Source: Cyrtodaria siliqua
Taxonomy: Eukaryota; Mollusca; Bivalvia; Adapedonta; Hiatellidae
Assembly: GCA_037043455.1 (NCBI GenBank)
Contig: JAWPHD010000298.1
Location: 336,001 to 400,000, forward strand
Direction of reading: 5' to 3'
Length of the DNA stretch: 64,000 nt
Shown piece by piece: positions 1 to 11,650 of the stretch (its first letter is position 1; every line of letters begins with the position of its first letter). The position numbers and the translations under genes are program-made. Below the pieces are notes generated by a model, which worked only from the letters and a program-made list of their open reading frames with translations, did no database searches and was not told the DNA's origin.

Positions 1-178
1 AAGGCGGTAGTCCTATTGTCAACCCTTTTGTGTTTGTGATGTCTTATATTGTCCTTTTCAGTATTTATTATCAGTATTTATTATTATTTTTATTCATCTT
101 TAAAGTCGTTTTTTGTTTGTGTGTGTTTGTGGTTGACTGTCGTCCTTGAATGCTACTTTTCCTGTTGGATTTTTATAA
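1..178 (+). repeat. RT-element 3' tail fragment
   Basis: This stretch matches the 3' tail that follows the unclassified reverse-transcriptase element elsewhere in the window, for example at 28120-28300. It has the same succession of a CCTATTGTCAACCCTTTTG block, TG-rich sequence, a GTGGTTGACTGTC block and a CTTGAATGCTACTTTTCCTG block, ending in a T-rich run. It carries no open frame and is a detached copy. Confidence 0.7.
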
Positions 179-689
179 CTACTTTTTGAGTCATTTTCAT
201 ACGGTGAGTATATTGTCGCGTTACACCGGCAGCCATCACATTTTCACTGCAGCGGGAGGTTACATTTGAGAAACAGGCGAGAATAACTTTTAACGAAAGA
301 TTATTTTTGTTTGAGTAAATGCACTTTGATGATAGTAATGAACGGTATATCTTTTGACTTTATACTTCTCCATAGACCTTGTACTTTAATATTCATTGCA
401 GATTAATAACATAATGCATTTTATATTTTGTTATTACACTGAATTGCAATTTCAAAACAGTTTTTGTTTACGAGCTATGAAGTTCTACATTTACAGACAA
501 TGTCTTTCATATTTGTTTTTATAGAACCCTGGCAAGAAAACACAGAAGTTAGGAATGAGATGACTCCTCTGCAGTTGACAGAACCCAGTCGCATTATGCG
601 GAGAATTCATCTGAGAAACAACATATTGATGAAACAATTAGACCGGTTCTTCATGTAACCACAGTCTCATGAATACATATAACAAGAGT
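179..689. other. no recognisable feature
   Basis: AT-rich sequence. One short open frame occurs here, but it has no recognisable motif or codon signature. I see no RNA gene or repeat. Confidence 0.6.
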
Positions 690-900
690 TTACTGGTGAG
701 ACAGTCAGTCTAGCTGGGAGAAAAACAACACCGTCAGTCTGCTTTAGAGAAAGTTAGATCATCCATCTGATTGAAAGATAATGAGACCATCAGTCTGGTT
801 CGGAGAAAGTTGGACCATCCGCCATAAGTCTGGCTTGGAAAAGTGAGACAATCGTACTGGTTAGGAGAGCATGAGACCATATGTCTGGTTGGGAGACAAC
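690..900 (+). repeat. degenerate minisatellite
   Basis: Imperfect units of roughly 35-45 bp share blocks like GAGACCAT, CAGTCTGGTT and GGAGAAAGT. About five diverged units are visible. Confidence 0.6.
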
Positions 901-1436
901 AAGCATGTATTTTGCGTAAAATATGAATTGTTTACGTTTCCTTATCATTTACGAGTTTGAGAGCAAGATCTCTCGCCGCTTTTAAATAAAATTATGTTAA
1001 ATACCCGTAAACAAATAGGATGTTCGGTATTTTTTCAACAGTCAACGTTCTTAGTGTCTTAATACGTTCGCAATTATCAAAATACATTCACGTGTTTACT
1101 GGTAATTGTGTCTCGTTGTAAAGAACTTTTTGTCTTTTTGTTGTATATTGAATATAATGTTTATGTCTGACATAGAAATTATCAAATTGTCCGGCTTATA
1201 AGAGCTCCTTGATGATGTGAAGACTGACAAGGGGTTCACTCTAACACGAGTTTACTGTAAAAGGTGTTTTATTAAGTACTGGTCAGATTTTAAGAAGTGA
1301 AAAGAAGCTTATTGTCACAGAGGGTTGACTTCTAAATTCACATTGAAACATTCACCAGAATAATAAAGATAACCATCTGTCTGAGACACAATTATCCTTT
1401 CTGTAACTATTGATCAATAGTATTCGAGATATATTT
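901..1436. other. no recognisable feature
   Basis: AT-rich, non-coding in all frames by inspection. No repeat or RNA gene is seen. Confidence 0.6.
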
Positions 1437-1488
1437 GGTGGGGGGAGGGGTGGGGGGAGGGGTACATATTTAGGGGGTGGGGGAGCTC
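1437..1488 (+). other. G-rich tract
   Basis: A run of G-tracts (GGTGGGGGGAGGGG repeated, then GGGGGTGGGGG) that could form a G-quadruplex on the plus strand. It lies outside any gene. Confidence 0.6.
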
Positions 1489-1610
1489 GTCCGGGATCAT
1501 CGTGCGAAACACCAGCAGTTATTAGAAATTCAGGGACGAATTTCAGTCCGGTAGGGGTGTATGTAACCGGGTACAGGTAAATGATGAATAATCGATTCCT
1601 AACCGTATGT

Positions 1611-1662
1611 CCTCGATAGCTTAGTGGTTAGAGCGCTGGTACGGTAAACCAGAGCAAATGTC
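1611..1662 (+). other. tRNA-like (SINE head) fragment
   Basis: The block ATAGCTTAGTGGTTAGAGCG is a good tRNA D-arm/A-box. The expected B-box (GGTTCGAATCC) is not found downstream, only a degraded AGGGTCCA. This looks like a decayed tRNA-derived repeat rather than a functional tRNA. Confidence 0.45.
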
Positions 1663-1826
1663 TAGGGTCCACATGTATATATACAAGTACATTGTACCTA
1701 CAACAGAAAGTGAAAGCACATCAGGTGTGTCGTTAGTCTGTTGGAACACGTCGTTGATACAGATGCTTTCTCTAGATGATGTTGATGTGAAAAAACGCTA
1801 GAGTGAATATCAATAAATACTGAAAA

Positions 1827-1907
1827 CGGGATCCAAACACAAATAAGAGAGAAAAGTAGCAGACTCGGGTTTATTGATTGCAGACTCGGTTTTATTGAGT
1901 ATGTTCA
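1827..1907 (-). repeat. fragment of the ~270-bp stem repeat
   Basis: Contains the GGATCC...AACACAAATAAGAGAGAAAAGTAGCAGACTCGG signature of the family best seen at 26170-26775, with the CAGACTC...TTTTATTGAGT stem partly duplicated. Confidence 0.6.
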
Positions 1908-2542
1908 CGAGAATGAATGAATGAATGTTGTTTTACGGCACGTCGACACATGAATAGGTCATATTGTGCGAAAAAACTGACGAAAGATGAAGAAATGAAG
2001 GATTAATTAAAAATTAATGTAAATAAATAAAGATAAAACAAATAAGGGATGATATGGTAGTAATATAAACTATATATGTAAATCAACAAATGCCCGAAAA
2101 CGGGTATATAAAGAAGTAAATATATACAAGAACATATTATAATGATTTATATAGTCTGACTTTCTTCAGGAAATCTAAAACAAGACTAAAATCAATAGTA
2201 TCAAATAACTCGGTCATAGTATTAACATTGTAGTACCTTTGACGCATAGCATCAGTCTAAACATTCCAACAAGATGTGTTTGACCGGTAACGGTGCATAG
2301 CAGGGTATGCATTCTGGTAATTGCTCACCTTGTAATAAATATGAATGCGTATAACGTGTATGCTCTATCCTGCACCGGGCTAGGACATCTTCCTCTCGAC
2401 GAATGGGTCTACTAGAAGAACGCCATTCTCCGAGTAAGGTTTAATTGAATGGAGTTTATTGTTAACTGACAAATCCCAAGTGGCTTGCCAAGAGTTACGA
2501 ATATATGTGTTAATACAACTTTTAAAATCAGTATAAGGTAAT

Positions 2543-3375
2543 TTGGCATTAGATATATGTAAATCTAATGCTGCTTTAGCAGCACTATCAGCTCTATCGT
2601 TACCACGTATGCTTACATGGCTTGGAAGCCAGCAGAAAATAATAACATTATCAACTATAAGAGAATTGTACTTTTCTAAAAGAGCACAACTGGGTTATCA
2701 TATTTCATATTACCCAGTGCTTGAAAAGATGAAAGGGAATCAGAAAATATTACAAAATTGTCATCATCAGATTCCTGAATATAATTTAAGGCAAGTTCAT
2801 TGACCCTTAAGTTCAGCTGAAAAGATAGAAGCCTTGTCAGACAGGCGGCTCTTTATGCTGTGTTTGTGAACAACAGCTGTTGCAGCTGCTTTATCTCCAT
2901 CTTTAGAACCATCTGTGTATATATGTTGAAAGTTACTGTATTTCGATTGAATTTCATTAAATTTGCTTTGAACGAAAGTAGGGTCTGTACTGGATTTGTT
3001 ACTATTACAAAGATCGAAAATAATTGTTGGTGTTTCCAAAGTCCAGGGTGGAAGTTGCGGTACTTTGTACTTGTCAATCAAATTTAGGTCGATTTCAGTG
3101 TCTCTTAATTTTGGTTTAATACGAAGACCAAATGGTCGAATGACCTTCGGTTTTCGATCAAAAAGAGGTTCATAACTAGGATTAAAAACATTATCGAAAG
3201 TTGGTTTTGAAGGGTTAGATTTTAATTTAATGGCATATTGAAGGGCTAATTTGTCCCGTCTATGAGACAGTGATGGTTCATTAGCTTCAACGTATATACT
3301 TTCGGCTGGTGATGTACGAAAGGCACCTAAGGCGAGTCGTAATCCTTGATTATGTATAGGATCGAGCATCTGCAA
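2543..3375 (-). pseudogene. LINE RNase H domain and C-terminal tail, broken
   Basis: At 3375-2797 the minus strand reads a connector containing LDPIHNQGLRLALGAFRTSP, then the RNase H start IYTDGSKDGDKAAATAV with its first catalytic aspartate. The domain continues in other frames below 2797 (an IFSDS motif near 2740-2750). A tail with a Cys-rich segment lies near 2230-2410. Stops and frame changes show this is a decayed copy. Confidence 0.75.
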
Positions 3376-3462
3376 GTATGATTTGCGAGTCGATCCATAT
3401 AATATTGAGCCGTAGTCCAGCTTGGATCTGATAAGAGATCTATAAAGTTGTAAAAGTACTTT

Positions 3463-3700
3463 ACGATCTGCTCCCCAATTAGTGTTTGCAACAACTTTAA
3501 ATAAATTAAGAGTAAATTAAGAGCTTTAAGGCACTTGGCCTTCAAGTATTTAAGGTGTGGTATAAACGTCATTTTACGGTCACGATCTGCTCCCCAATTA
3601 GTGTTTGCAACAACTTTAAATAAATTAAGAGTAAATTAAGAGCTTTAAGGCACTTGGCCTTCAAGTATTTAAGGTGTGGTATAAACGTCATTTTACGGTC
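3463..3700 (-). repeat. 119-bp tandem duplication inside the LINE
   Basis: 3463-3581 and 3582-3700 appear identical base for base. The duplicated stretch encodes part of the RT thumb region. Lack of divergence suggests a recent event or an assembly duplication. Confidence 0.85.
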
Positions 3701-3701
3701 G

Positions 3702-4657
3702 AAAAACGGTCGAAAATAAGACCACGGAATTTTTATTTCATCCACTACTGGTATTGGTGACCCATTCAGTGTTAGATATTCACAATGTTTACGTAGTTGA
3801 TAAAAGTGCATACACTTAGTTTTAGAATTAGAAAATTTAAAACCATTTTCATCCGACCAGATCTGAAGTTTATTCAGACATTGTTGCAGTTGTCTCTCAA
3901 TAGTGTTCATGTTTTTTGCACGACAACATATAACAAAGTATATAGAGAGCAATCCACACCAGGATTGATGCATTTAACTATACTGTTATTTTTTATATTA
4001 AAAAGGGTGACAGAGAGTATGCTTCCCTGTGGCACACCCATCGCCTGTTCATGAATGTCAGAGAGGGTTGAACCTATTTGGACACGAAACTGTCTATCCT
4101 CTAAGAAATTCCCTATACAAATTGGTAACCGGCCTCTAAGACCAAGGTCATAAAGATCATTCATGATACCGTACTTCCACGCAGTATCATAAGCGTTCTC
4201 CAAGTCAAAATATACAGCGACTAGATGTTCTTTCTTTACGAAAGCTTCCCTAATAAATGTTTCAAATCGAATGAGATTGTCTGTTGTGCTTCGTTGGCGC
4301 CGGAATCCACTTTGATACTTTGTTATCCGCTTGTTGGATTCCAGGTACCAAACGAGTCTCTCATTAATCATTCCTTCCATGGTTTTACATATACAACTCG
4401 TTAAAGCAATAGGGCGATACTTGATTGGGTGCGTCTGATACTTTCCAGGTTTGGGGTGGGGGGTGGGGGGGAGGGGGGGGGAAGTTTCCGGTCACCCAAA
4501 CCTTATTAAATATATCAAGAGGCGTAAAGAGACAGGTTTCAGGTAAATGTTTTAATAATTGATAATGGATATCATCAGGACCAGCTGATGTAGCATGGGC
4601 CTTTTTAAGGGATTCTCGAAGTTCTTTGAGAGTGAACAGTTTATTGTATTTCTCCAA
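3702..4657 (-). pseudogene. LINE reverse transcriptase domain, broken
   Basis: The minus strand encodes RT in pieces. At 4657-4385 there is the finger region with a TSAGPDDIHYQLLKHLP motif. At 4380-3907 there are AVYFDLENAYDTAWKYG (catalytic region A) and GVPQGSILS (region B). The YVDD-type catalytic box near 3930-3950 is disrupted by a frame change. At 3973-3702 lies the thumb, with a NGFKFSNSKTKCMHF motif typical of this RT class. A C/G homopolymer expansion at 4452-4484 distorts the first segment. Not functional. Confidence 0.8.
4452..4484 (+). other. G homopolymer expansion in LINE RT
   Basis: Runs of 4 to 9 G separated by T or A inside the RT ORF. On the coding strand they add a proline/histidine run not expected in an RT domain. 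Confidence 0.6.
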
Positions 4658-5223
4658 ATTTTTCCACTTGAAATTCAGCTTCTTCTGTTTTTATAGTTTC
4701 TTATTTTTTAGAAAATTTGGTTGACAATTTTCAGAAGAAGAGTTTTTAGAAATAGTTTCTGCCAAAGTGTTTGTAATATCTTTGACAGATTTTATATCAT
4801 CATTATCAGTTTTAAGATGATTTACACAACTAGAATTACCTTTACCGTTTATTTTCCGGACCATGTCCCACGTCTTCTTAAGGGATGAGCGAGAGTTAAG
4901 CCTAGAGACATAAGATCTCCATGATTTCCTCTTGCTATCCTTAATAGTGCGACGGGCTTTCGCACGAAAACTTTACGATCGCTGACTGCCGTTTTGCAGT
5001 CATCATCGTACCATGGTTTATGTGAGCGTTTTAGATTTGCCGAGGTTTTTGGAATAGTTTGATCAGCTATATCATGAAGGGTTTTGGTAAAAAGAGCAGT
5101 TGCGTCTTCGACATCCTCGAAAACGGAAGGCTTTAATTGTTCCTCACAAAGAGATTGAAATGTATCAGCTTTGCGAAGTTTCCATCGTTGCGTTTTTTCG
5201 AGAAGTGGAGGGCCGATATTTTC

Positions 5224-5400
5224 AAGAAAATGTTCATGAGAGATAAAATAACAACACCTTTTACGCCCCAGGACCGGCTAAAATGATTTTCCTTTAAAGC
5301 CACAAAGATTGGACTTGATGATTTCAAAGGACCAGTAAGTAATAACACTACTGATTTTTAGGTGTGGCGAATTTTTACAGCCGACACTTTTGAATGTTTA
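5224..5400 (-). repeat. ~270-bp stem repeat, partial copy
   Basis: Shares TGTTCATGAGAG...AACACCTTTTACGCC...GACCGGCTAAAATG and ACCAGTAAGTAATAACACTACTGATTT with the copies at 6057, 26170 and 37555. It sits directly against the truncated 5' end of the LINE. Confidence 0.7.
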
Positions 5401-5579
5401 CTTAACCAAGTGCGAAAAGTAGGTGAACGTCATTTACTTAGACCTTCTTTTGGTTGGAACATACTATAATTATGTATGTTTGAAATCTGTATGGCAGTGA
5501 TATTGTGTAAAAGGAACTAATTGACAAAGTAGGTCAAGGTCTTTTAGCATCTGAGAATGTAAACTTCATGTTTAGCAGT

Positions 5580-6056
5580 TGACCAATTACAGTTTTCTAC
5601 TTTGCTCTTAGATTGTGCGATGACCGGACAGATTGTGGACCTTATGATGATGTCAACCTAAATCCTTATAGGACGGAAACGTTCCATGTCTGTCTACAAT
5701 CTTGTCTTGTCATGCTCTTTGTGGTTTATTTTCTTATTGGTTTGGCTTCTGCCAAGTCAATAAGTACTTGCTTTGAGGCTTTCTATTTGTTTTAATATTC
5801 ATATGTACATGATGAACTTTGTGTTGTATTGTCCATTAATACTGCATATTTTGTTAGAGAATTCAGCCTGGTACAGATATCCTTAGTGACACTGTCCCGT
5901 TTCATTGGGATGACAATATGATAAAAGTGCGGTTTGTTGTACCATAGAACCTGGTTTAACCCCCAGCGGCCTTTTGTTGCCTTGATCTTTTCAAAGCGGT
6001 AGCCCTATTGTCAATCCTTTCATGTTTTTGATTTCACATACTTTGGATAAATATTT
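5580..6056 (+). repeat. RT-element C-terminus and 3' tail remnant
   Basis: GATGACCGGACAGATTGTGGACC corresponds to the last codons of the unclassified RT ORF. It is followed by the tail landmarks (TTCTGCCAAGTCA, a T-rich block, GATGACAATA, CCAGCGGCC, then the CCCTATTGTCAA block). No intact frame. Confidence 0.7.
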
Positions 6057-6300
6057 ATTGTTGTTTCAATAAATACTGATAAAGAAATACGCTCCTTTGG
6101 GAGCGACAAACACAATTAAGAGAATAAAGCAGCAGACTCGGTTTTATTGAGTCTGTTCATGAGAAGTAATGAAAGAAGCAACACCTCTCACGCCCCCTAG
6201 CACCGGCTTAAGCGGTATTCTACTTCAAAGCCACCTATATAAGGCTCGCTGGTCCGAGAGGGCCAGTAAAAATAACACTACTGATTCAATACGTGTTTTT
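6057..6300 (-). repeat. ~270-bp stem repeat copy
   Basis: Full-looking unit with AATAAATACTGA, GCAGACTCGGTTTTATTGAGTC, AACACCTCTCACGCC, AGCACCGGCTTAAGCG and AATAACACTACTGATT blocks. It abuts the end of the RT-element tail, as at 28.4 kb. Confidence 0.75.
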
Positions 6301-6540
6301 GGTCGATTGTGGTCACTGAAGGCTACACTTTCTTTTCGACTTGTATGTATACTTTTAATATTAGTTAACGGAGCGCTAAAAGTGGGTGAAGGTCATTACG
6401 ATTGACCCCCTTTTGGAAGAAAAAGCACTGCTGTTAGGTAGATATAAACATGTGGCAAAGTCTTCTTGTTTCTGAGAAATGGACTTTGACGCTTGAAATG
6501 CAAACATGAGGTGAAGGTAATTGATATTGACCTAATTTTC

Positions 6541-6886
6541 ATAGGAACATAATGCTGTCATATAGATGCAAGCGTGTTCATAGGACATAATGCTGTCATA
6601 TAGATGCAAGCGTGTTCATAGGAACATAATGCTGTCATATAGATGCAAGCGTGTTCATAGTAACATAATGCTGTCATATAGATGCAAGCGTGTTCATAGG
6701 AACATAATGCTGTCATATAGATTCAAACGTGTTCATAGGAACATAATGCTATCATATAGATGCGAGCGTGTTCATAGGAACATAATGCTGTCATATAGAT
6801 GCAAGCGTGTTCATAGGAACATAATGCTGTCATATAGATGCAAGTGTGTTCATAGGAACATAATGCTGTCATGTAGATGCAAGCGT
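6541..6886 (+). repeat. 39-bp minisatellite, about 9 units
   Basis: Unit approximately GGAACATAATGCTGTCATAT plus AGATGCAAGCGTGTTCATA. Because 39 is divisible by three, both strands stay open and give artificial repetitive ORFs. One unit is a base short. Confidence 0.9.
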
Positions 6887-7379
6887 GTTTGAAGTTTGAA
6901 AGCTCCACGCTTCCGATGCCTGAGAAATGGACAAACAACTTGAATGTAAAACTATTTTTGTACGGACGTACGGACAAGGGCATAAAAATGGTCCTTTTAA
7001 AATTAAAATGGATATTTTCGTTTTTATTTTATGAGGCGCACTCATCTACTCAACACTGGGTGTGCGTGTGTTGTTTTTTTATGACAATTTTGTACAGAAA
7101 ACTAGGGTTTGTTGATATTTCGTCATAATATGAAAACAATTGTTGTGGGAACTATATTATGTAATATATGAAACACAAACTACTACATATATGCGAATAC
7201 TTTTTAAAAAATGTGGTGCAAAACATTGAGTTTGGCACTTTTGATCCATTTTAACCTTTCTAGGACTATGTATTAACATGTCGAATTATCTTGTTATTTT
7301 AAAAGCAACAAGAGTGCTTGCAATGTTTTTCCGTCGCAAAGCAGCAGTTTTATTGTTTCTGGAAATATTGTTCGCATTT
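6887..7379. other. no recognisable feature
   Basis: AT-rich sequence without a supported ORF, RNA gene or repeat. Confidence 0.6.
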
Positions 7380-8785
7380 TTAAGCATTCCGTGTTAGAAA
7401 AGAAATATAAAAAAATCGGACAGGGAAAGTAGCATTCAAGGAGGACAGTCAACCACAAAACACAGAAACAAACACGCAAACGGACAAACAAGAAGGCAAA
7501 AGCAATAATAAATACAAACGACATCACAAACACAAAAGGGTTGACAATAGGGCTACCGCCTTGGAACGGTCAGTGGCAAAGTAGGCCACTGGGGGTTTAA
7601 ACCGGTTCTAGGGTGCACCAAACCTCACACTTACCCTATTGTCATCCCATTAAAACAGGACAGTGTAAATAAAGAAATCCCCGCCAGGATCTAATCTCTA
7701 ACCAACAAGGCAGCATCAATAGGCAATATAAGTAAAACGCAAATATGCTCGTGTAAATATAATACAAAAAAATAATAGCCTAGAAATCCACAATGAAGGT
7801 ACTCAGTGACTTGGCAGAAGCCAGAGCAGTAAGAGAATAATTCATTAAGGGCACGACAAGAAAGATCGTGGACAAACATCAAACGCCACCGTTCCAATGG
7901 GCTTTAGGTAGGCGTCATCATAGGGTCCACAGCCTGTCCGGTCATCGTACAATTAAAGAGGATAGCATAGTGGCGAACTGTAAAAGGGTCCACCACCAAG
8001 CATGCAGTACGTTGCAAAATGATAGGGTCATAACCTCTTTTGACAAACTTTTTAACAAGTTTAACAAAGATAGTATGAAAGTGATCATGACCAAGAATCT
8101 TACGAAGTTTATAATTCACATCACCATAGAAGTCAGGTTGTGATAGTCCTTGTCGCAGAAGAGTCCTTAAATTACTTTTATATTTGGAAAGAAGATCAGG
8201 GTTACGATAATAAAATTTTGAAAAGGTTTTACGAAGTTTATGGTAACGGTAACCCTGATTGAGTAACTTTTTAGTTATACTAAGATTACGAATATTAAAG
8301 TCCTCAACTCGAGTACAAGCTCTAGAAAAACGAATAAGTTGAGACACATACACCGCATAAGAAGTTGCTCGGGGAACATCCCCATCCAAGTGGGGATAAT
8401 TAACAATGTTAAAATTAAAATCATCTCTCTTGTCATAGATTTTGCTAATTATTTTACCATTTTCAATCGAGAGATCTAAATCAAGAAAAGAAGCGTTATT
8501 ATCAGATATATTAGCTTTGTTAAGCTGAAGTTCTTTAGGATAAATATAATTAACCACAGTTGGAAAGAAAGGGTTGTCAATGTTCAATATGTCATCCAGA
8601 TACCGAGAGGTGTCATTAAAGGCTTCAGTAACATCTGCCTGGGTATCTGGTGAAAGACTCAACATGAAATCCCTTTCATAGCAAAATAAGAACAAATCTG
8701 CGACAAGTGGTGCACAGTTCGTACGGATACCAACAATTTGTCTATAAACGGTGGTTCCATACCTGACCAAAATATTATCTAATAG
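7380..8785 (-). mobile_element. 5'-truncated copy of the unclassified RT element
   Basis: The minus strand holds the longest uninterrupted RT frame of this family (8770-7904). It is followed by its 3' tail down to about 7400, ending in AAGAAATATAAAAAAATCGG. Homology with the other copies stops abruptly at about 8785, which marks the 5' truncation. Related copies are at 21.9, 24.9, 26.8, 29.6, 46.3 and 49.1 kb. Confidence 0.8.
7904..8770 (-). pseudogene. reverse transcriptase C-terminal two thirds
   Basis: A 288-codon open frame covers the RT region from the GIxxxTNCAPLVADLFLF motif (palm region B equivalent) through SRYLDDILNID (catalytic aspartate pair), YDKRDDFNFNIVNYPHLDGD, and a long basic C-terminal part (GYRYHKLRKTFSKFYYRNP...LGHDHFHTIF). 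It ends at TMTGQAVDPMMTPT. The N-terminal RT part is absent. No GIY-YIG or integrase domain follows. The residues RTN replace PMGTN in the other copies, a small deletion. Family assignment (Penelope-like or another RT lineage) is uncertain. Confidence 0.75.
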
Positions 8786-9787
8786 GAAGATGAGTGCAGT
8801 CCACCATTCGGAAATTGGTTCCGGGGAAGTTTCTATGTAGAATGAACTGAGCCTGAAACAGATTTTACATTTAACTTAAACTTAACTTGCATGCTGAGGC
8901 ACAGGCATACTATTTGCATTCCTAAGGCACACGCATCAAATTAAAATATATATAGTTTCTCAGATGGCGGTAGTATATAGTTTCGTTAGTGAATTTGTGT
9001 GTTGAAAACTGTGTTGCGTTTATATTTAGCCCATATGTGAAAACAAATTATGAGGAGACATATTGCTACATATGGTTAATATACGCGAGATCTGCAGCAA
9101 ACTATTGTATATAATTCCATTGATATTATGCGACAGATGCTGTACATAATTTGTTCATGCTTTGTTTCACTGCTGCTAAGCATGGTTGACTGGACGCTTT
9201 TCTGACATACTGCTGTATACATTATCATTCCGCTGCCTGTATGCTAATTTCGCATCTGGCATAAAAATCGATACGCTCTTGCTATAGCCATTGATGTAAT
9301 GCTATTCATAAAGCAGAGATTTGCTCTCTATTTCTGCATCGATTGCTGCACCCTGTCTTGGTTTATTCGTTCAAATTGGAAATATATAACGGTACGTACC
9401 TTTGTGAGATATTGTAATGCAATTTAATAACATGTTTCTCCTTGTCTTAGTTTCTTTCCGAACACTTAATTTTACTTGTTCATCCGCATGCTTTTACTTG
9501 ATCCTCCGCATAGGTTGGGGGATGCCCCCACCCACCCACTGATATGTTTTTTATTTAAGAATTTCTAATATGTGTTCCGATGTATATCTCAGATGTCGTG
9601 AAACCTAAGTTAAAGATAAGTACATGTATGTAGACCAATTACCCGACCCCTTCCGCAAATCCGCCCACATTACCCATTTTTATATATTCGATATCTGAAA
9701 ATAGCCTGCGTGCCTACTTCGAAGTTTATATCAGATCAAAATACGATTAATTTTGAGCGCTAGAATATATCATAACAATCTATATAG
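8786..9787. other. no recognisable feature
   Basis: AT-rich sequence. I find no coding signal, tRNA box or tandem repeat. Confidence 0.55.
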
Positions 9788-9794
9788 TCAACGT

Positions 9795-10155
9795 TTAGAT
9801 ATGATACATTTAGACATTTTAGATATCAGACATTTAGATATCAGATATTTAGGTATCATATATTTAGATATCTGATATTTAGGTATCAGACATTTATATA
9901 TCAGACATTTAGATAGCAGAAATTTAGATATCAGACGTTTAGATATCATACATTTAGATATCAGACATTTAGATATCAAATATTTAGGTATCAGACATTT
10001 AGATAGCAGACATTTAAAAAGCAGACATTTATATATCAGATACTTAGGTATCAGATATTTAGATATCATATATTTAGGTATCAGATATTTAGGTATCAGA
10101 CTTTTAGATATCAGACATTTAGGTATCAGACTTTTGGATATCAGATATTTAGATT
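9795..10155 (+). repeat. 15-bp minisatellite
   Basis: Units of ATATCAGACATTTAG and close variants (AGGTATCAGATATTT) continue for about 24 repeats. The in-frame minus translation is an artefact. Confidence 0.9.
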
Positions 10156-11526
10156 ATTTTTTGTTTTCGTTGCAAAACCGTAGCACATGGCCTTACTGTA
10201 CTATGTTAAATTTAAGAGTGCAACACATTAAAACAAATCAAAACAACGTATCATTACTCCGACTTTAGTTTCTTATATCTGAGAAATAAAATAATATAGC
10301 AATCATATGTTAACGTTTATGAAAATGTCTTATTGATTTACTGTATGTTCATAACAGGTTCCTTAAAATAAAATCCACATTTTTATCGATACTCACTTGT
10401 ATTTTCTCGCCAGCTACTAATTGCCATGGAATACATTGATATATTCGTGAGTTTTAAGGGTCATGTAATAAAAAATACTTAAACAGACTCCAAGTAGCAA
10501 GAATAATCAATATTCTATATGTATATTTTATTCAGAAATGTTCGTTTTTTTTATAAGATACAATACAATACATTCAGAAATAAGTTTAGTATATATCATT
10601 ATAATGTGCATCAGGCATGCATTGCCTTCAAACCAACACACTATGTAACTGTATAAATGCTAACGACAGTACTGATGACTTCATCGAAATGATGGAGTGG
10701 CCAACAATTTGCATAATTTGTGAAACCACCAATTATGTTGTTGTCGTTTTTACATTTAAACCAATGTTCAATTGTCACGTACCAAAAATTTGCTTAATCT
10801 TGAAATCAAGTATGAATAATGCTGTAGTGTACTTTTCAAATAGAAAGAAATCGCTTTTCGTTAAGAAATCTTCAGCAGCGATGAGACCTAAGACCTATAG
10901 CTCAAGCAGCGATGTGACATAAGGGCACAGCTGCTGTCATTGTTTCACAGAATACATGCATAGATTTGGATGATGCAAATCGATTTCATTCTCAAAGACC
11001 TTGGTTTAAGCTCCGCTTCGTATATATCATTGATCGTTTTAAAAGGTTTATAGTGTCACAAACACTGGGTTAAGCTCAATGTTTCGTGTACTCCTTATCC
11101 CGTTTTAATAAGGGTTGTATTGTCATATACCCGGGTTTGAGCTCTCCACTTTTGGTATGCCATTTGTCGTTTAAAAACGATTACATTTACAGTCACAAAC
11201 CCTGGTATAGGACCTTGGCTATTTCAAGAAGATTGCATTGTTACTAACTATGGTTAAAGATCCCCGATTTGTGAATGCTGTAAGACTCATTTGTCATCTG
11301 ATTTATCCTTGATACTATATCTGGCATCCTATATACTCAGTTTCGTTCTTTGCGTATTTATCGTCTTTTTTTGTAGTTAGTATTGAATGTCTTTTCTATT
11401 ATATGTATTTCTATGGAATCCTTGTAGCTCTGTTATAGTCAATCGATAAGTTAATACTCTTTATAAGGTTTTCCTTACATGTATTCGTGATTACATTTAC
11501 TTATAAATAGAGGATCTTACATGAGT
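10156..11526. other. no recognisable feature
   Basis: AT-rich sequence. A 101-codon frame at 10617-10922 has no recognisable motif, so I do not call it a gene. 11030-11250 has loosely repetitive GTTTAAGCTC-type blocks. Confidence 0.5.
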
Positions 11527-11650
11527 GCTCATTCATTATTGAATTTATTAGGCAAAATGATATAATGCGAGGCTAAATGCGAGGCTCTTAACGAGCATTA
11601 TATCATTTTTGCTAACGAGTTTAATAAATTTAATAATAAATGAGAGCGAA
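11527..11650. repeat. imperfect fold-back
   Basis: Left arm GTGCTCATTCATTATTGAAT...AAAATGATATAATGC pairs imperfectly with right arm GCATTATATCATTTTTGC...TTTAATAATAAATGAGAG. The central loop holds a duplicated GCGAGGCT. Confidence 0.6.

Larger units (their letters stand above)
1908..5223 (-). mobile_element. 5'-truncated LINE with RT and RNase H (I/Nimb-like)
   Basis: Reading the minus strand from 5223 down, the order is the linker before RT, RT domain, thumb/connector, RNase H, a Cys/His tail and a 3' end of repeated ATTC units after ACGTGCCGTAAAACAAC. The presence of an RNase H domain after RT points to the I/Nimb/LOA side of the LINE tree; the clade itself is inference. The endonuclease is missing because the element is cut at about 5223, where another repeat begins. 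Several frame changes and stops break the ORF, so the copy is dead. Confidence 0.8.

Noticed and set aside
6590..6983. Open frames on both strands encoding 13-residue repeats
   Set aside because: They are translations of a 39-bp minisatellite; unit length divisible by three keeps frames open without selection.
10617..10922. 101-codon ORF
   Set aside because: No recognisable motif, atypical composition and no splice or regulatory context.
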